DNA of 64,000 nucleotides from Paenibacillus pabuli NBRC 13638 (GCF_001514495.1 NZ_BCNM01000001.1:62001-126000); one strand, 5' to 3'. Counted from the stretch's first letter, positions 37,617 to 47,053 are shown. Numbers and translations: made by a program. Notes: generated from the letters alone by a model not told the origin.

Positions 37617-39045
37617 AGAAAAGCGACTGTTGCAAACGTCCCTGACCCTGGACTTTTTGCTGTTCAACTTCTTTTTGTTGCTACTGGTATTGATCGTGTA
37701 CATTATCATTAATCTGGATGTGGTCGATTTTCGAATCTCGGATCAGGTGGTTGATCCCGATCTGAATGTGGAGGCACATGTGTATGTGACAGAACTGGAG
37801 AACGAATGGCTATCCGGCAGCTCCCGTGGGGCCGATAATACCGAAATCCAGCGGCTCAAGGACAGCGGAGGTTGGATTGAAGTGCTGAATGCGGATCGTA
37901 GGGTCATTCGTTATATCGGGGATAAGCAGGATACGTTCACTCAATATACTGAAGCCGAGCTATATGCGGGACTCGAAAACCGTAATGACCAGCCATACTA
38001 TTACTCTATTAGTCCGCTTGCGACAGAGGGAAGTGGGGAGTACGTTCTACTAAAGATTCCGCGTGACCTGGTCAGTGTGCGGATTAATGATAATCAGCTG
38101 ATTACCAATTTGAAGCATCCGTTATCCTATTACATTATGATGGGAATTGGATTGGTCTTGCTGCTGATATTCGTATATAGCTATTGGGTTGCCCGGCGAA
38201 TCAAAAAGCCGCTCAGTATTCTCTCGTCAGGTCTTACCCAGATGATCCAGGGGAATTATAGCACCCGTATGTCCATCTCGGCAGAGAGGGAATTTGTCCA
38301 GATTGGCGAAACGTTTAATTATATGGCGGACGTCATTGAGAATACATCTGCGGAGAAACGATACGCCGAAGAAAGCAAACAGCGATTGATTGTGGACCTG
38401 TCACATGACCTCAAGACTCCGATCACCAGTATTCAGGGATACGCCCAGGCTTTAGTGGAAGGGCGCGGGGAAGACAAGGACAGGCAGCAGCGATATCTGG
38501 GGTATATCTACAACAAATCCGTTCAGGTCGCACGCATGATTCAGAATATGCTGGAATTACTCAAAGTGGATTCACCTGATTTCCGAATGCATATTCAGCA
38601 GCGGGAAATTGGCGAGTTTGTACGTGAGATCATGGCCGATACGTATGGGGAGATTGAGCAAAACCATTTTGCCCTTCATGTACTTGTCCCAGATGAGGAG
38701 ATCTACGCAAGGTATGACCCGGAGCTCTTGTCCAGAGTGATTCAGAACCTGATTACCAATGCTTTGTCCTACAACCCGCGGGGTACGGAGCTTCGCGTGG
38801 AATTAATTCCACTGGACACCCATGTGAACATTGAGGTCGCTGATACCGGGGTGGGTATTCCTCAGGAGCTGTGGTCAACCATCTTTGATCCATTTGTTCG
38901 AGGGGATGAGGCACGGACGGGAACCGGAGGAACTGGACTTGGACTTGCGATTGCGCGGCGGAACACCGAGAAGATGGGTGGACGATTAACGCTTTCCCGG
39001 AGCGGGCGAGAGACAACCGTATTCACTATACAGATTCCGAAATAA
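37594..39045 (+). CDS. Sensor histidine kinase with extracellular domain and HAMP
   Basis: 483 residues: transmembrane helix near 18-42, extracellular domain of about 130 residues, second helix near 176-198, HAMP (RRIKKPLSILSSGLTQMIQGNYSTR-type), DHp with His near 271 in LSHDLKTPITS, HATPase (NLITNALSYNPRG, DTGVGIP, GTGLGLAI). TTG 37594 is taken as start; it overlaps the regulator by 23 bp and no closer ATG exists, so the exact start is uncertain. An AI-2E family gene follows after 57 bp and may share the transcript. Confidence 0.9.
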   Translation: MKRPWKAREKRLLQTSLTLDFLLFNFFLLLLVLIVYIIINLDVVDFRISDQVVDPDLNVEAHVYVTELENEWLSGSSRGADNTEIQRLKDSGGWIEVLNADRRVIRYIGDKQDTFTQYTEAELYAGLENRNDQPYYYSISPLATEGSGEYVLLKIPRDLVSVRINDNQLITNLKHPLSYYIMMGIGLVLLLIFVYSYWVARRIKKPLSILSSGLTQMIQGNYSTRMSISAEREFVQIGETFNYMADVIENTSAEKRYAEESKQRLIVDLSHDLKTPITSIQGYAQALVEGRGEDKDRQQRYLGYIYNKSVQVARMIQNMLELLKVDSPDFRMHIQQREIGEFVREIMADTYGEIEQNHFALHVLVPDEEIYARYDPELLSRVIQNLITNALSYNPRGTELRVELIPLDTHVNIEVADTGVGIPQELWSTIFDPFVRGDEARTGTGGTGLGLAIARRNTEKMGGRLTLSRSGRETTVFTIQIPK

Positions 39046-39102
39046 AGAACCGACATAAGAGATAAGGTTGACATAGAAGAGGTTAAGTGGAGGGGAAACT
39101 TT

Positions 39103-40182
39103 TTGTTCAAAGTAAATTCGTTTGTACGTTTCAGCATTGCGCTGGCACTGGTATTGATCAATATCTATCTATTATCACGTATCAGCTTTATTTTCCAACC
39201 GATCGTGACCATGCTTACGGTTATTACCGTGCCGATGATGCTGTCCGTATTTTTTTATTACCTGCTACGCCCGCTCGTCAATTATATGGAGAAAAAGAAG
39301 CTCAATCGCACACTGAGCATTTTACTGATCTATCTGGTGTTTGGTGTACTGTTTGCCCTGTTTATTATAGGATTATGGCCTTCTTTACGTGAACAGGTGA
39401 TTAACCTGGTCGATAACGCTCCGAATCTGATCAATTCACTGAGTGTACAGCTCAAAGAACTGGAACAGAACGGTGCCATTACAGCTTTGTTCCCGGAAGG
39501 ATCGACCCCGTTTTCGCAGATTACAGATTACATTAACAAAGGCTTCACCTTTGTAACAAACTATGTGAGTGGATTCTTCTCCATCATATCAAGCTTTGCG
39601 ATCGTCCTGTTCACTTTCCCGATCATTTTGTTCTATATGCTGAAGCAAGGAGAGAAATTCGGTCGTAAGCTCGTTCATATTGCACCAAAACGTTTCCAAA
39701 AAGACAGCCGTGAAGTGGTGCTTGAAATGGATCAGGCGTTAAGCGGCTTTATCGTGGGGCGAGTTCTCGTAAATCTGGCTCTGGGCTTGCTGATGTATAT
39801 CGGTTTCCTGATCATCGGTCTCCCATATGCACTGCTGTTAACCCTAATTGCGGTCATTATGAACTTTGTTCCGTTTATCGGGGCGATCCTGTCTTCGGTT
39901 CCTATTGTCATTATGGGACTGGTGGTATCCCCTTCTGTTGCGATCTGGTCACTCATTATTATTCTGGTAGCACAGCAAATTCAGGATAATCTGGTTGCTC
40001 CGTATGTCTTCGGCAAAAAACTCGATATTCACCCGCTTACCACCATTATATTGGTGCTGGGTGCAGGGGATCTGGGCGGTATTATTGCCATTCTGATTAT
40101 CATCCCTGTCTACATGATCGTTAAAATTATTTTGGTTCGAATCTACCAGCTGTTCTTCAAGGACAAATGGCAGAACGCTTAA
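39103..40182 (+). CDS. AI-2E family transporter
   Basis: 359 residues, TTG start 6 nt after GGAGGGG. Eight predicted transmembrane helices and the family's conserved segments: RPLVNYMEKKKLNR after the first helices, FIVGRVLVNLALGLLMYIG, NFVPFIGAILSSVPI and the HPLTTIILVLGAGDLGG motif. Members export small molecules or exchange ions; the name derives from the E. coli autoinducer-2 exporter TqsA, and this function should not be assumed here. Confidence 0.92.
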   Translation: MFKVNSFVRFSIALALVLINIYLLSRISFIFQPIVTMLTVITVPMMLSVFFYYLLRPLVNYMEKKKLNRTLSILLIYLVFGVLFALFIIGLWPSLREQVINLVDNAPNLINSLSVQLKELEQNGAITALFPEGSTPFSQITDYINKGFTFVTNYVSGFFSIISSFAIVLFTFPIILFYMLKQGEKFGRKLVHIAPKRFQKDSREVVLEMDQALSGFIVGRVLVNLALGLLMYIGFLIIGLPYALLLTLIAVIMNFVPFIGAILSSVPIVIMGLVVSPSVAIWSLIIILVAQQIQDNLVAPYVFGKKLDIHPLTTIILVLGAGDLGGIIAILIIIPVYMIVKIILVRIYQLFFKDKWQNA

Positions 40183-40215
40183 ACATTTATAACATATATA
40201 AAAGGAGTGGAGATC

Positions 40216-40614
40216 ATGTCTGAAATCATCCCACAACCATACACTGAACCTGAGTATATTGAGCCACAATCTGTTCAAATGGGCACCATTCATATTTCCA
40301 ATGATGTCGTATCCAAAATTGTCGGCATGGCAGCCCAGGCTACCGAAGGGATATCTTCCATGTCCGTTGGTTTAACCGAAGGCATTGCCAAGAGCATCAG
40401 CGGAAAGAGCCTGCAAAAAGGGATTGACGTAGCGATTAAAGATGATCAGGCATCCATCCAGCTGCGTATCAATGTTCAGTATGGCAGCAAAATGCATGAA
40501 GTCTGCCAGGAACTTCAACATAATGTGCAGCAAGCTGTGGAACAATTGACCGGTATAATGGTGAATGAAATTAAAGTACAGGTGGTAGGCGTGACTATGC
40601 AGGAGCAGGTATAA
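40216..40614 (+). CDS. Asp23/Gls24 family envelope stress protein
   Basis: 132 residues, ATG after AAAGGAGTGGAG. The Asp23 core is clear: GTIHISNDVVSKIVGMAA, then the IQLRINVQYG strand and VQQAVEQLTGIMVNEIKVQVVGV. Proteins of this family associate with the membrane and respond to cell-wall or alkaline stress. It lies 33 bp after the AI-2E family gene and is likely cotranscribed. Confidence 0.92.
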   Translation: MSEIIPQPYTEPEYIEPQSVQMGTIHISNDVVSKIVGMAAQATEGISSMSVGLTEGIAKSISGKSLQKGIDVAIKDDQASIQLRINVQYGSKMHEVCQELQHNVQQAVEQLTGIMVNEIKVQVVGVTMQEQV

Positions 40615-40688
40615 TGCGGAAAAGAAAAGAAAAGCAGAACAGAATGAACCCTGAGATCTACAGTCCATTATATTCTGTATGACAAAAT

Positions 40689-40740
40689 ACAAAAACAGCA
40701 CTTTCCCATTAGCTGCATAAATGGGAGGGTGCTGTTTTGT
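40689..40740. terminator. Bidirectional terminator between asp23 and araC-type genes
   Basis: ACAAAAACAGCAC pairs with GTGCTGTTTTGT around an inner CCCAT/ATGGG hairpin. The right half lies within the last codons of the convergent AraC gene. Confidence 0.75.
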
Positions 40741-41551
40741 GTTTGCGATAATAGGTGGGGGCTTCGCCCATCACCTTTTTGAACATTTTGGAGAAGAGCA
40801 GCTGATCGGCATATCCAACGGAACGGGAGATATCCCCAATGGTCAGGGCCGGGTCCAGCGTCAATTCAGCCGCCCTGCGCATTCGATAATTGACCAGATA
40901 AGACTGAATACTGGTACCCATTTTGTCTTTGAAGAGGGAGCACAGGTAACTTCGCTGCAACCCAACATGAGATGCAATGGACTGTACCGTTATGGTATTG
41001 GCATAATTGATCTCAATGAAGTCCATCACCTGAGTGACATAGGTTTCTTTCGTGTAGTCCTGGACTGATATGGGGCTGTCCTCATTGGCCTGATCAATCA
41101 AGATGGAGAAAAACTGAAACAGCAATCCTGTCATGCTGACCTCCCAGCCTTTATGCGTATTGCGAGAGTTGATCATACGATGCAGACAGGAGCGCATCTC
41201 ATCATCATTACCCAGCTCAAAGATCGGATGGTGCTCAGATAGACAAGCCTGCTGCAATAACGAAGGGCAGTTACTTCCTTGGAAAGCAACCCAGCTATAC
41301 TCCCACGGGTCATTCTGATCGGCTTCATAATGAACAACTGAATGGGGGACGATGAGGAATCCCTGTCCTTTGCGCAGCGTAACTTTTTTGCCTCCGACTT
41401 CGAAGGTACCTTTGCCGTCCAAAATGTAATGGATTTTGTAATAGTCCCGCATGGCCGGACCGAAGTGGTGACCGGGCGCACAAGCTTCTGTACCGTAATG
41501 AAGGAGCTGCAGTTCCTGAGAGTGATTGTTTTTGCACATATACGTAATCAA
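40709..41551 (-). CDS. AraC family transcriptional regulator
   Basis: 280 residues, TTG start after AGGAGTGA. N-terminal cupin-type sensor (YYKIHYILDGKGTFEVGGKKV, GQGFLIVPHSVVHYEAD) and C-terminal double helix-turn-helix (ITVQSIASHVGLQRSYLCSLFKDKMG and TIGDISRSVGYADQLLFSKMFKKVMG). Divergent from an aldo-keto reductase gene with two direct repeats in the shared region, so it probably activates that gene in response to a sugar-like ligand. Confidence 0.93.
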   Translation of the reverse strand: MITYMCKNNHSQELQLLHYGTEACAPGHHFGPAMRDYYKIHYILDGKGTFEVGGKKVTLRKGQGFLIVPHSVVHYEADQNDPWEYSWVAFQGSNCPSLLQQACLSEHHPIFELGNDDEMRSCLHRMINSRNTHKGWEVSMTGLLFQFFSILIDQANEDSPISVQDYTKETYVTQVMDFIEINYANTITVQSIASHVGLQRSYLCSLFKDKMGTSIQSYLVNYRMRRAAELTLDPALTIGDISRSVGYADQLLFSKMFKKVMGEAPTYYRKHKTAPSHLCS

Positions 41552-41658
41552 GGTTATTCACTCCTGTTATGAAGTTGTTTCATCTTGCATTTTAACATAT
41601 AAAAGCGAAAAAGGAATCGTTTTATGAATATAGGCTGATAAAGATAACAATCATTTTT

Positions 41659-41689
41659 CCATATCGTTATAGTGAAATGCCATATCGTT
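41659..41689. promoter_or_regulatory. Direct-repeat AraC-type operator upstream of the aldo-keto reductase gene
   Basis: CCATATCGTT occurs at 41659-41668 and 41680-41689, exactly 21 bp (two helical turns) apart. The second copy covers the -35 position expected for a -10 box TAAGAT at 41706, the usual layout for class II activation. Confidence 0.7.
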
Positions 41690-41753
41690 TTGTATGGAAA
41701 ATGTCTAAGATGAAAGGGTGTTCAATAACTTTACAGGAAAAGAGAGATTAACG

Positions 41754-42758
41754 ATGCCCTATACTGCGCGTGAACAACGATACAGTGAAATGAAGTATGC
41801 ACGCTCTGGCAAAACCGGAATCAAGCTGCCGCAAATTGCGCTTGGCTTATGGCAGAACTTCGGTGGAAACCGCAATCTGGATATCCAGGAAGAGATGATC
41901 CTGCGCGCATTTGATCTGGGGATTAACCATTTCGATCTGGCCAACAATTATGGGCCACCTCCAGGATCAGCCGAAGAGAATTTCGGTGTCATTCTCAAAA
42001 AACATCTGCGTCCTTACCGTGATGAATTGCTCATCTCAACCAAGGCAGGGTATCATATGTGGAACGGTCCTTACGGCGAATGGGGTTCCCGCAAAAACCT
42101 GATTGCCAGTCTGGACCAAAGTCTCAGTCGTATGGGACTGGATTACGTAGATATTTTCTATCATCATCGTCCAGATCCGGAGACACCGCTCGAAGAAACG
42201 ATGACTGCGCTGGATCATATCGTTAGACAGGGCAAAGCTCTGTATGTAGGTTTATCTAACTATGATGCCGCACAGACCAAAGAAGCCGTTACTATTTTAC
42301 GTGGTCTAGGGACACCTTGTCTGGTTCATCAACCCAACTACTCGATGCTGCATCGCTGGATCGAAGATGGGCTGCAAGAAGTGCTGGATGAGCACGGTGT
42401 AGGATCGATTGCATTTTGTCCGCTTGGCCGCGGTCAGTTGACGAATAAATATGTGGACAAGATCAAGGAAGAGCGCACCAATCCAACAGGCAATCTGAAA
42501 AAAGAAGCTTATTCGGACGAACGGATCGCAAAGTTCGAAGCACTTCAGTCGGTTGCCGAGCGAAGAGGTCAAACGATCTCCCAATTGGCGCTAAACTGGA
42601 TTTTGCGTGGTAACCGAGTTACTTCTGCTCTGATCGGCGCAAGCCGTGTGTCCCAGATCGAAGAAAACGTAGCTGCCCTTCAGGCCCCCGAACTAACGAC
42701 GGACGAGCTTAATGAGATCGAAAGCATTTTGGAGGGTATAGGGAACTATGCTTGGTAA
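41754..42758 (+). CDS. Aldo/keto reductase (YghZ/GPR-type)
   Basis: 334 residues. AKR motifs: GLWQNFGG, INHFDLANNYGPPPGSAEENFG with the catalytic Asp and Tyr, LLISTKAGYHMW with Lys, and YHHRPDPETP with His; C-terminal ALIGASRVSQIEENV binds NADPH. The WNGPYGEWGSRKNL segment marks the methylglyoxal / L-glyceraldehyde-3-phosphate reductase group (YghZ). ATG 41754 follows AGGAAAAGAGAG. Likely controlled by the divergent AraC protein. Confidence 0.93.
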   Translation: MPYTAREQRYSEMKYARSGKTGIKLPQIALGLWQNFGGNRNLDIQEEMILRAFDLGINHFDLANNYGPPPGSAEENFGVILKKHLRPYRDELLISTKAGYHMWNGPYGEWGSRKNLIASLDQSLSRMGLDYVDIFYHHRPDPETPLEETMTALDHIVRQGKALYVGLSNYDAAQTKEAVTILRGLGTPCLVHQPNYSMLHRWIEDGLQEVLDEHGVGSIAFCPLGRGQLTNKYVDKIKEERTNPTGNLKKEAYSDERIAKFEALQSVAERRGQTISQLALNWILRGNRVTSALIGASRVSQIEENVAALQAPELTTDELNEIESILEGIGNYAW

Positions 42759-42850
42759 CTTGTAATTAGAGGAATACGATTTGGGAACGTACAGTGAACT
42801 TTATAGCATGTTGAGTTGAAATTAATCGGTTATAGATAGTAGAAAAATTA

Positions 42851-42888
42851 AAAGGTGTCTTCCTGATCGTGGGGAAGACATCTTTTTT
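42851..42888 (+). terminator. Terminator after the aldo-keto reductase gene
   Basis: AAAGGTGTCTTCC / GGGAAGACATCTTT hairpin, then T-run. The 170 bp that follow contain TATAAT at 43011, a likely -10 box for the next gene, and no gene. Confidence 0.88.
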
Positions 42889-43058
42889 TTGTTGAATATA
42901 TCAAGTCCTATATATAATAAGGCATTCCTGATGAGGTCATTTTTATTGACCGATGTTTATTTTTTTCGTAAACAATTTTATATCATAGCACCAGGTCCTA
43001 GGATTTAGGGTATAATATATAGATGCTTTACATTTGAAATATGAAGGAGAGGCTCCAT

Positions 43059-44651
43059 TTGAATTTCCAACAGTGGATTTCGCCTGAAACCTACAACCTG
43101 ACATCCGAGATGGAGAATCATCCGTCGGATCGGGTTGCACTTCGATGGCTGAGCGATCATAAAGAATTGGAAGAGATCACATATGGTGAGTTATTCAAGC
43201 AGGCAAATCGTCTTGCGGGAGGCTTGCGTGATCTTGGTTTGGTGAAGGGCGACCGGGTGCTGGTCATGGTACCACGCCGGATTATTGCCTACGTTATTTA
43301 TATTGCCTGCCTAAAACTGGGCATTGCGGTTATTCCTTCTTCCGAGATGCTGCGTGCGAAAGATTTGGAGTATCGTCTTCGGCATTCCGAGGCACGGGCT
43401 GTCATTGTCTGGTCCGAGACAACCGCTGAAGTTGAAAAAATAGATGCAGATCTGCCAGCATTGGCACACCGCATCGTTGCATCACCAAATGGTGATGATA
43501 GTGTACCTGGAGAAGACTGGATCAACGTACAACAGTTAATGCAAGGCCAATCCGATGAGATGGCTGCGGTGGAAACACATCGAGACGATATGGCCATTCT
43601 CGCATATACCTCCGGTACGACCGGGAATCCAAAAGGGGTAGTACATAGCCATGGGTGGGGATATGCCCATTTGCGGATTGCATCATCGTTGTGGCTGGAT
43701 ATTCAGCCATCGGATACGGTCTGGGCCACGGCAGCGCCTGGATGGCAAAAATGGATCTGGAGTCCCTTTCTGTCCGTACTTGGAAGAGGGGCGACTGGAC
43801 TCGTTTATAATGGATCATTCCAACCCAAACGTTATCTGGAACTGATGCAGGAGCACCAGATCAACGTTCTATGCTGTACGCCAACGGAGTATCGTTTAAT
43901 GGCCAAAGCAGACGATCTTGGTCAGCATGATCTGTCTGCACTGCGCAGCGCTGTGTCTGCCGGTGAGCCGTTGAATCAGGAAGTGATTGAAATTTTCCAG
44001 CGTCACTTCGACCTAACGATCCGGGACGGATATGGACAAACCGAGAGCACGCTGCTGATTGGCAGCTTGAAAGATGCTCCTGTACGAATCGGATCGATGG
44101 GGCAGTCGATTACACCGGGCCTCATAGAGATCATCAACGAAGAAGGACAACCTGTACCTGCTGGTGAAGTAGGAGATATCGCAGTGCATAAGGACATGCC
44201 AGCCTTGTTCCGTGCTTATTATCAGGATGAGGGCCGAAAGGAAGCGAATCAGCGCGGGGATTATTTTGTAACAGGTGACCGCGCACGTAAAGATGAAGAA
44301 GGATATTTCTGGTTTGAAGGTCGCAGTGATGATATCATTATTAGTTCGGGATACACGATTGGACCGTTCGAGGTGGAAGAAGCGCTGATGAAGCACGCTG
44401 CCGTGAAGGAATGTGCCGTCGTTGCAAGTCCCGATGAAATTCGCGGTAATGTAGTGAAAGCTTTTGTTGTGCTGAGAGACGGGTCTCTGGCTTCACCAGA
44501 ACTGGTCCGGGAATTGCAAAGCCATGTGAAGTCGTGGACGGCACCTTACAAATATCCACGCAAAATCGAGTTTGTAGCTGATCTGCCGAAAACAAACTCC
44601 GGTAAAATTCGCCGGATTGAGCTGCGTGAGCAAGAAAAACGCAAGGCTTAA
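43059..44651 (+). CDS. Acyl-CoA synthetase, AMP-forming (MbcS/AcsM-like)
   Basis: 530 residues. Adenylate-forming motifs: AYTSGTTGNPKGVVHSHG, DGYGQTES, TGDRARKDEEGYFWFEGRSDDIIISSGY and the C-terminal catalytic Lys in LPKTNSGKIRRIEL. The WATAAPGWQKWIW segment matches medium-chain or branched acyl-CoA synthetases. TTG 43059 is chosen because AAGGAGAGG lies 6 nt before it; ATG 43041 lacks a ribosome site. The substrate is probably a short, medium-chain or branched carboxylate. Confidence 0.9.
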   Translation: MNFQQWISPETYNLTSEMENHPSDRVALRWLSDHKELEEITYGELFKQANRLAGGLRDLGLVKGDRVLVMVPRRIIAYVIYIACLKLGIAVIPSSEMLRAKDLEYRLRHSEARAVIVWSETTAEVEKIDADLPALAHRIVASPNGDDSVPGEDWINVQQLMQGQSDEMAAVETHRDDMAILAYTSGTTGNPKGVVHSHGWGYAHLRIASSLWLDIQPSDTVWATAAPGWQKWIWSPFLSVLGRGATGLVYNGSFQPKRYLELMQEHQINVLCCTPTEYRLMAKADDLGQHDLSALRSAVSAGEPLNQEVIEIFQRHFDLTIRDGYGQTESTLLIGSLKDAPVRIGSMGQSITPGLIEIINEEGQPVPAGEVGDIAVHKDMPALFRAYYQDEGRKEANQRGDYFVTGDRARKDEEGYFWFEGRSDDIIISSGYTIGPFEVEEALMKHAAVKECAVVASPDEIRGNVVKAFVVLRDGSLASPELVRELQSHVKSWTAPYKYPRKIEFVADLPKTNSGKIRRIELREQEKRKA

Positions 44652-44703
44652 ATGATTGCGTTTAAACAAATAGTTGGAAATATCAGCATAAGTAGTGAAG
44701 GGA

Positions 44704-44813
44704 AAGGAATCGATTCTGTAGCAGCGAAGCGCTCGCATTTGTCTCCGAATTTTAACATTTGAAAAGACAATCAAGAAAATTTGGAGACAACGGCGATCGA
44801 AAGAACGATCCTT
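44704..44813. repeat. Long imperfect palindrome (about 110 bp), probable dispersed intergenic repeat
   Basis: Inner 15-bp arms TTGTCTCCGAATTTT (44739) and AAAATTTGGAGACAA (44776) match in 14 positions. Outer ends AAGGAATCG (44704) and CGATCCTT (44806) also pair, and GCTCGC faces GCGATCG. The whole can fold into one extended hairpin on either strand. It has no T-run like a terminator and no coding potential. It occupies most of the gap before the aminopeptidase gene. Confidence 0.6.
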
Positions 44814-44893
44814 CACTGTAACGGCCACTCGGCAGATCTCAAATCCTTGTGCAGCAATAGTCAGTTAAATATGAATCAGGAGTGAACACAATC

Positions 44894-46138
44894 ATGAGTA
44901 ATTTTGAACAAACCTTTGAGAAGTCGTTGGAACAATACGCAGAGCTGGTTGTTAAAGTCGGCGTAAATATTCAGAAGGGACAGGATCTGCTCGTGACGGC
45001 TCCTATCGAGACATTGGAATTCACCCGTTTGATCGTGCAAAAGGCGTATGCAGCTGGTGCCAAGTATGTACAGGTTGATTTCGATGACGATGATATTACA
45101 CGCAGTCGTTTTGAACATGGATCTGATGACAGCTTCGATTATTATCCAGCCTGGAAGGCGGACATGATGGAAAAGTTTGCAGAAGCGGGCGGCGCAACCC
45201 TGACAATCAAAGTTCCAGACCCTGAATTATACAAAGGCATCAATGCCGACAACGTTTCGCGTGCAACCAAGGCTGCCGCTCATGCACGACGCGGATATTC
45301 GAAATATACGCGTAACCACGAGATTAGCTGGTGTCTGATCAAAGCGCCAACCAAGGCCTGGGCGAACAAAGTGTTTGCTGACATTCCAGAGGAAGATCGT
45401 ATTCACGTCATGTGGGAAACCATCTTCAAAATGAACCGTGTCGATGGCGGAGACGCTGTACAGAACTGGAAAAAACATCTGGACACCCTGAATGCCATGA
45501 GTGATTTGCTGAACAAGAAAAACTATAAAAGCCTGCACTATCGTGCACCCGGAACTGATTTAAAAATCGAACTCGTGAACAACCATATCTGGGGTGGCGG
45601 CGGTGGAGAAAACAAGCAAGGTGTGTATACCGTTGCGAACATGCCGACAGAAGAAGTATTTACGATGCCGAAGCGCAGCGGAGTCAACGGATTCGTCAGC
45701 AGCACGATGCCGCTGAACCTGAATGGACAGCTCGTAGACCAGATGAGAATTACGTTCAAGGATGGACAGGTCGTTGCTTTTACAGCAGCTTCGGGTGAAG
45801 AGCATCTGAAAAACCTGTTTGCCACCGATGAAGGGGCGCGTTATCTTGGTGAAGTGGCTTTGGTGCCGCATGATTCCCCAATTTCCAACTTGAATCGTAT
45901 TTTCTATAATACCGGTATTGACGAGAATGCATCCTGCCATTTGGCCGTCGGTAGTGCATATCCATTCAACATGAAGGATGGTACAACGATGTCTAACGAG
46001 GAATTGCTGAAACATGAATGCAATGTCAGCCTGACCCATGTGGACTTCATGATCGGTTCCGCTGAGCTGGACATCGATGGTGAACTGCAGGATGGTACAG
46101 TCGAACCTGTATTCCGCAAAGGAAACTGGACATTTTAA
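44894..46138 (+). CDS. M29 family aminopeptidase (AmpS-like)
   Basis: 414 residues. M29 metallopeptidase features: the N-terminal domain (YAELVVKVGVNIQKGQDLLV), central NWKKHLDTLNAMSDLLN, then PNMPTEEVFTMP-like segment (NMPTEEVFTMPKR) with the metal-binding Glu and the C-terminal HLAVGSAYPFNM, ECNVSLTHVDFMIGS with His and Asp ligands. ATG 44894 follows AGGAG by 11 nt; GTG 44882 is too close to it. Cytoplasmic peptide-recycling enzyme with a broad-specificity family. Confidence 0.93.
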   Translation: MSNFEQTFEKSLEQYAELVVKVGVNIQKGQDLLVTAPIETLEFTRLIVQKAYAAGAKYVQVDFDDDDITRSRFEHGSDDSFDYYPAWKADMMEKFAEAGGATLTIKVPDPELYKGINADNVSRATKAAAHARRGYSKYTRNHEISWCLIKAPTKAWANKVFADIPEEDRIHVMWETIFKMNRVDGGDAVQNWKKHLDTLNAMSDLLNKKNYKSLHYRAPGTDLKIELVNNHIWGGGGGENKQGVYTVANMPTEEVFTMPKRSGVNGFVSSTMPLNLNGQLVDQMRITFKDGQVVAFTAASGEEHLKNLFATDEGARYLGEVALVPHDSPISNLNRIFYNTGIDENASCHLAVGSAYPFNMKDGTTMSNEELLKHECNVSLTHVDFMIGSAELDIDGELQDGTVEPVFRKGNWTF

Positions 46139-46163
46139 TTGGTAAAAACAAGGCAACAAGCAA

Positions 46164-46199
46164 AAAAAAGGTGACTTCAACGTTGAAGTCACCTTTTTT
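46164..46199. terminator. Bidirectional terminator after the aminopeptidase gene
   Basis: Perfect 18-bp-per-arm palindrome centred at 46181/46182 (AAGGTGACTTCAAC core) flanked by A and T runs; serves both convergent genes. Confidence 0.92.
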
Positions 46200-46232
46200 G
46201 TGTTTGGCATCCACAACTTTGACTTTGAATGA

Positions 46233-46696
46233 TTATAGCAGCTTAATGGGTACACATATTTCGCAAAATCCAGAAGAAGGAGATCACCTGCATACCTTTC
46301 CAAAATAGGTTTGTTGTCCAGGATATAACCATTGCTCTGCAAATACGGGAAAATCTCGGTCCAGGCTTGCTTCACATCTTCTGCTGTATGTTTGACTTTG
46401 CAAACCAGATATTGCCCGCCAGGAAGTTCAGCTTCTTCAAGTTGGGGAGTCGACTTATCCAGGCAGTAATCCTCCGATATGACAATACAAGCATCATACC
46501 TGCATTGAGAGGGGAGGGTGGTTTCCGGGTTATCCTGCGGAATGCCGAACAAGATGGTCGACCTTGTAAGCAGGCTTTTGGATCTTGCCCAGGACTTTAA
46601 TGTTTCCATCGCTTGGCTGTTGGCGGGACCGTACGGACCTACTTGTCGTACATAAGCAAGCCGGGATGTTGGCAGGTTTTCCATGTGAATTTCCAT
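46233..46696 (-). pseudogene. GyrI-like/AraC effector-binding domain protein with a frameshift near its end
   Basis: The start ATG (AAAGGAA upstream) and the first 140 residues are a normal GyrI-like small-molecule-binding domain: LAYVRQVGPYGPANSQAMETLKSWA, CRYDACIVI, GGQYLVCKVKHT, WTEIFPYLQSNGYILD, ERYAGDLLLLDF. Then the frame runs on through the terminator and antisense to the aminopeptidase gene to 45560. Moving one frame at the T4 tract (A4 on the plus strand near 46275) gives CEICVPIKLL and a stop at 46233, which is the family's usual end. So one base appears to be missing. It could be a real mutation altering only the last 12 residues, or a sequencing error. Confidence 0.75.
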
Positions 46697-46744
46697 TGGT
46701 GTTCATTCCTTTCGTTACGGTTATAGGATACATCTCGAATGCTA

Positions 46745-47050
46745 TCATGGTATAAAAAAATATTCATATGTATTTTTGGGAAAAGAGAGATCGTAGGACT
46801 TTAAGTCTATTTTCAGTGATAGCTAGAAATCCGGTGCAATCATAATCATCTAACCGAGCTGGATACCCGTAATGTGAATGAATTGCTTTTGGCTGACGTG
46901 GATTTTCAGAAAGGTGGCCGTTTTTGAGTAGGGTATGACGCGGGCAATACGCCTGCCGGACGACTATGTGTGTATGCGTCGTTTGACAACACATTTGAAA
47001 TATCGGAGGACCTTATTTATGAAACGTATTAAGGGATAGGATAAACCTGT
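46745..47050. other. Intergenic stretch without a confident gene; contains a 6-codon ORF behind a strong ribosome site
   Basis: GGAGGA at 47005 is followed 8 nt later by ATG AAA CGT ATT AAG GGA TAG (47019-47039). A 34-codon open stretch lacking a start lies near 46820-46925. No family is recognisable; this may be the remnant of a deleted gene or an uncharacterised RNA. Confidence 0.35.
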
Positions 47051-47053
47051 TCA

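Noticed and set aside
39103..40182. Quorum-sensing autoinducer-2 exporter
   Set aside because: The family name does not establish substrate, and no luxS or AI-2 uptake genes are nearby.
45560..46232. C-terminal extension of the GyrI-like frame into the aminopeptidase gene
   Set aside because: It reads through a strong bidirectional terminator and is antisense to a conserved gene; the frame shift at the T4 tract explains it better.
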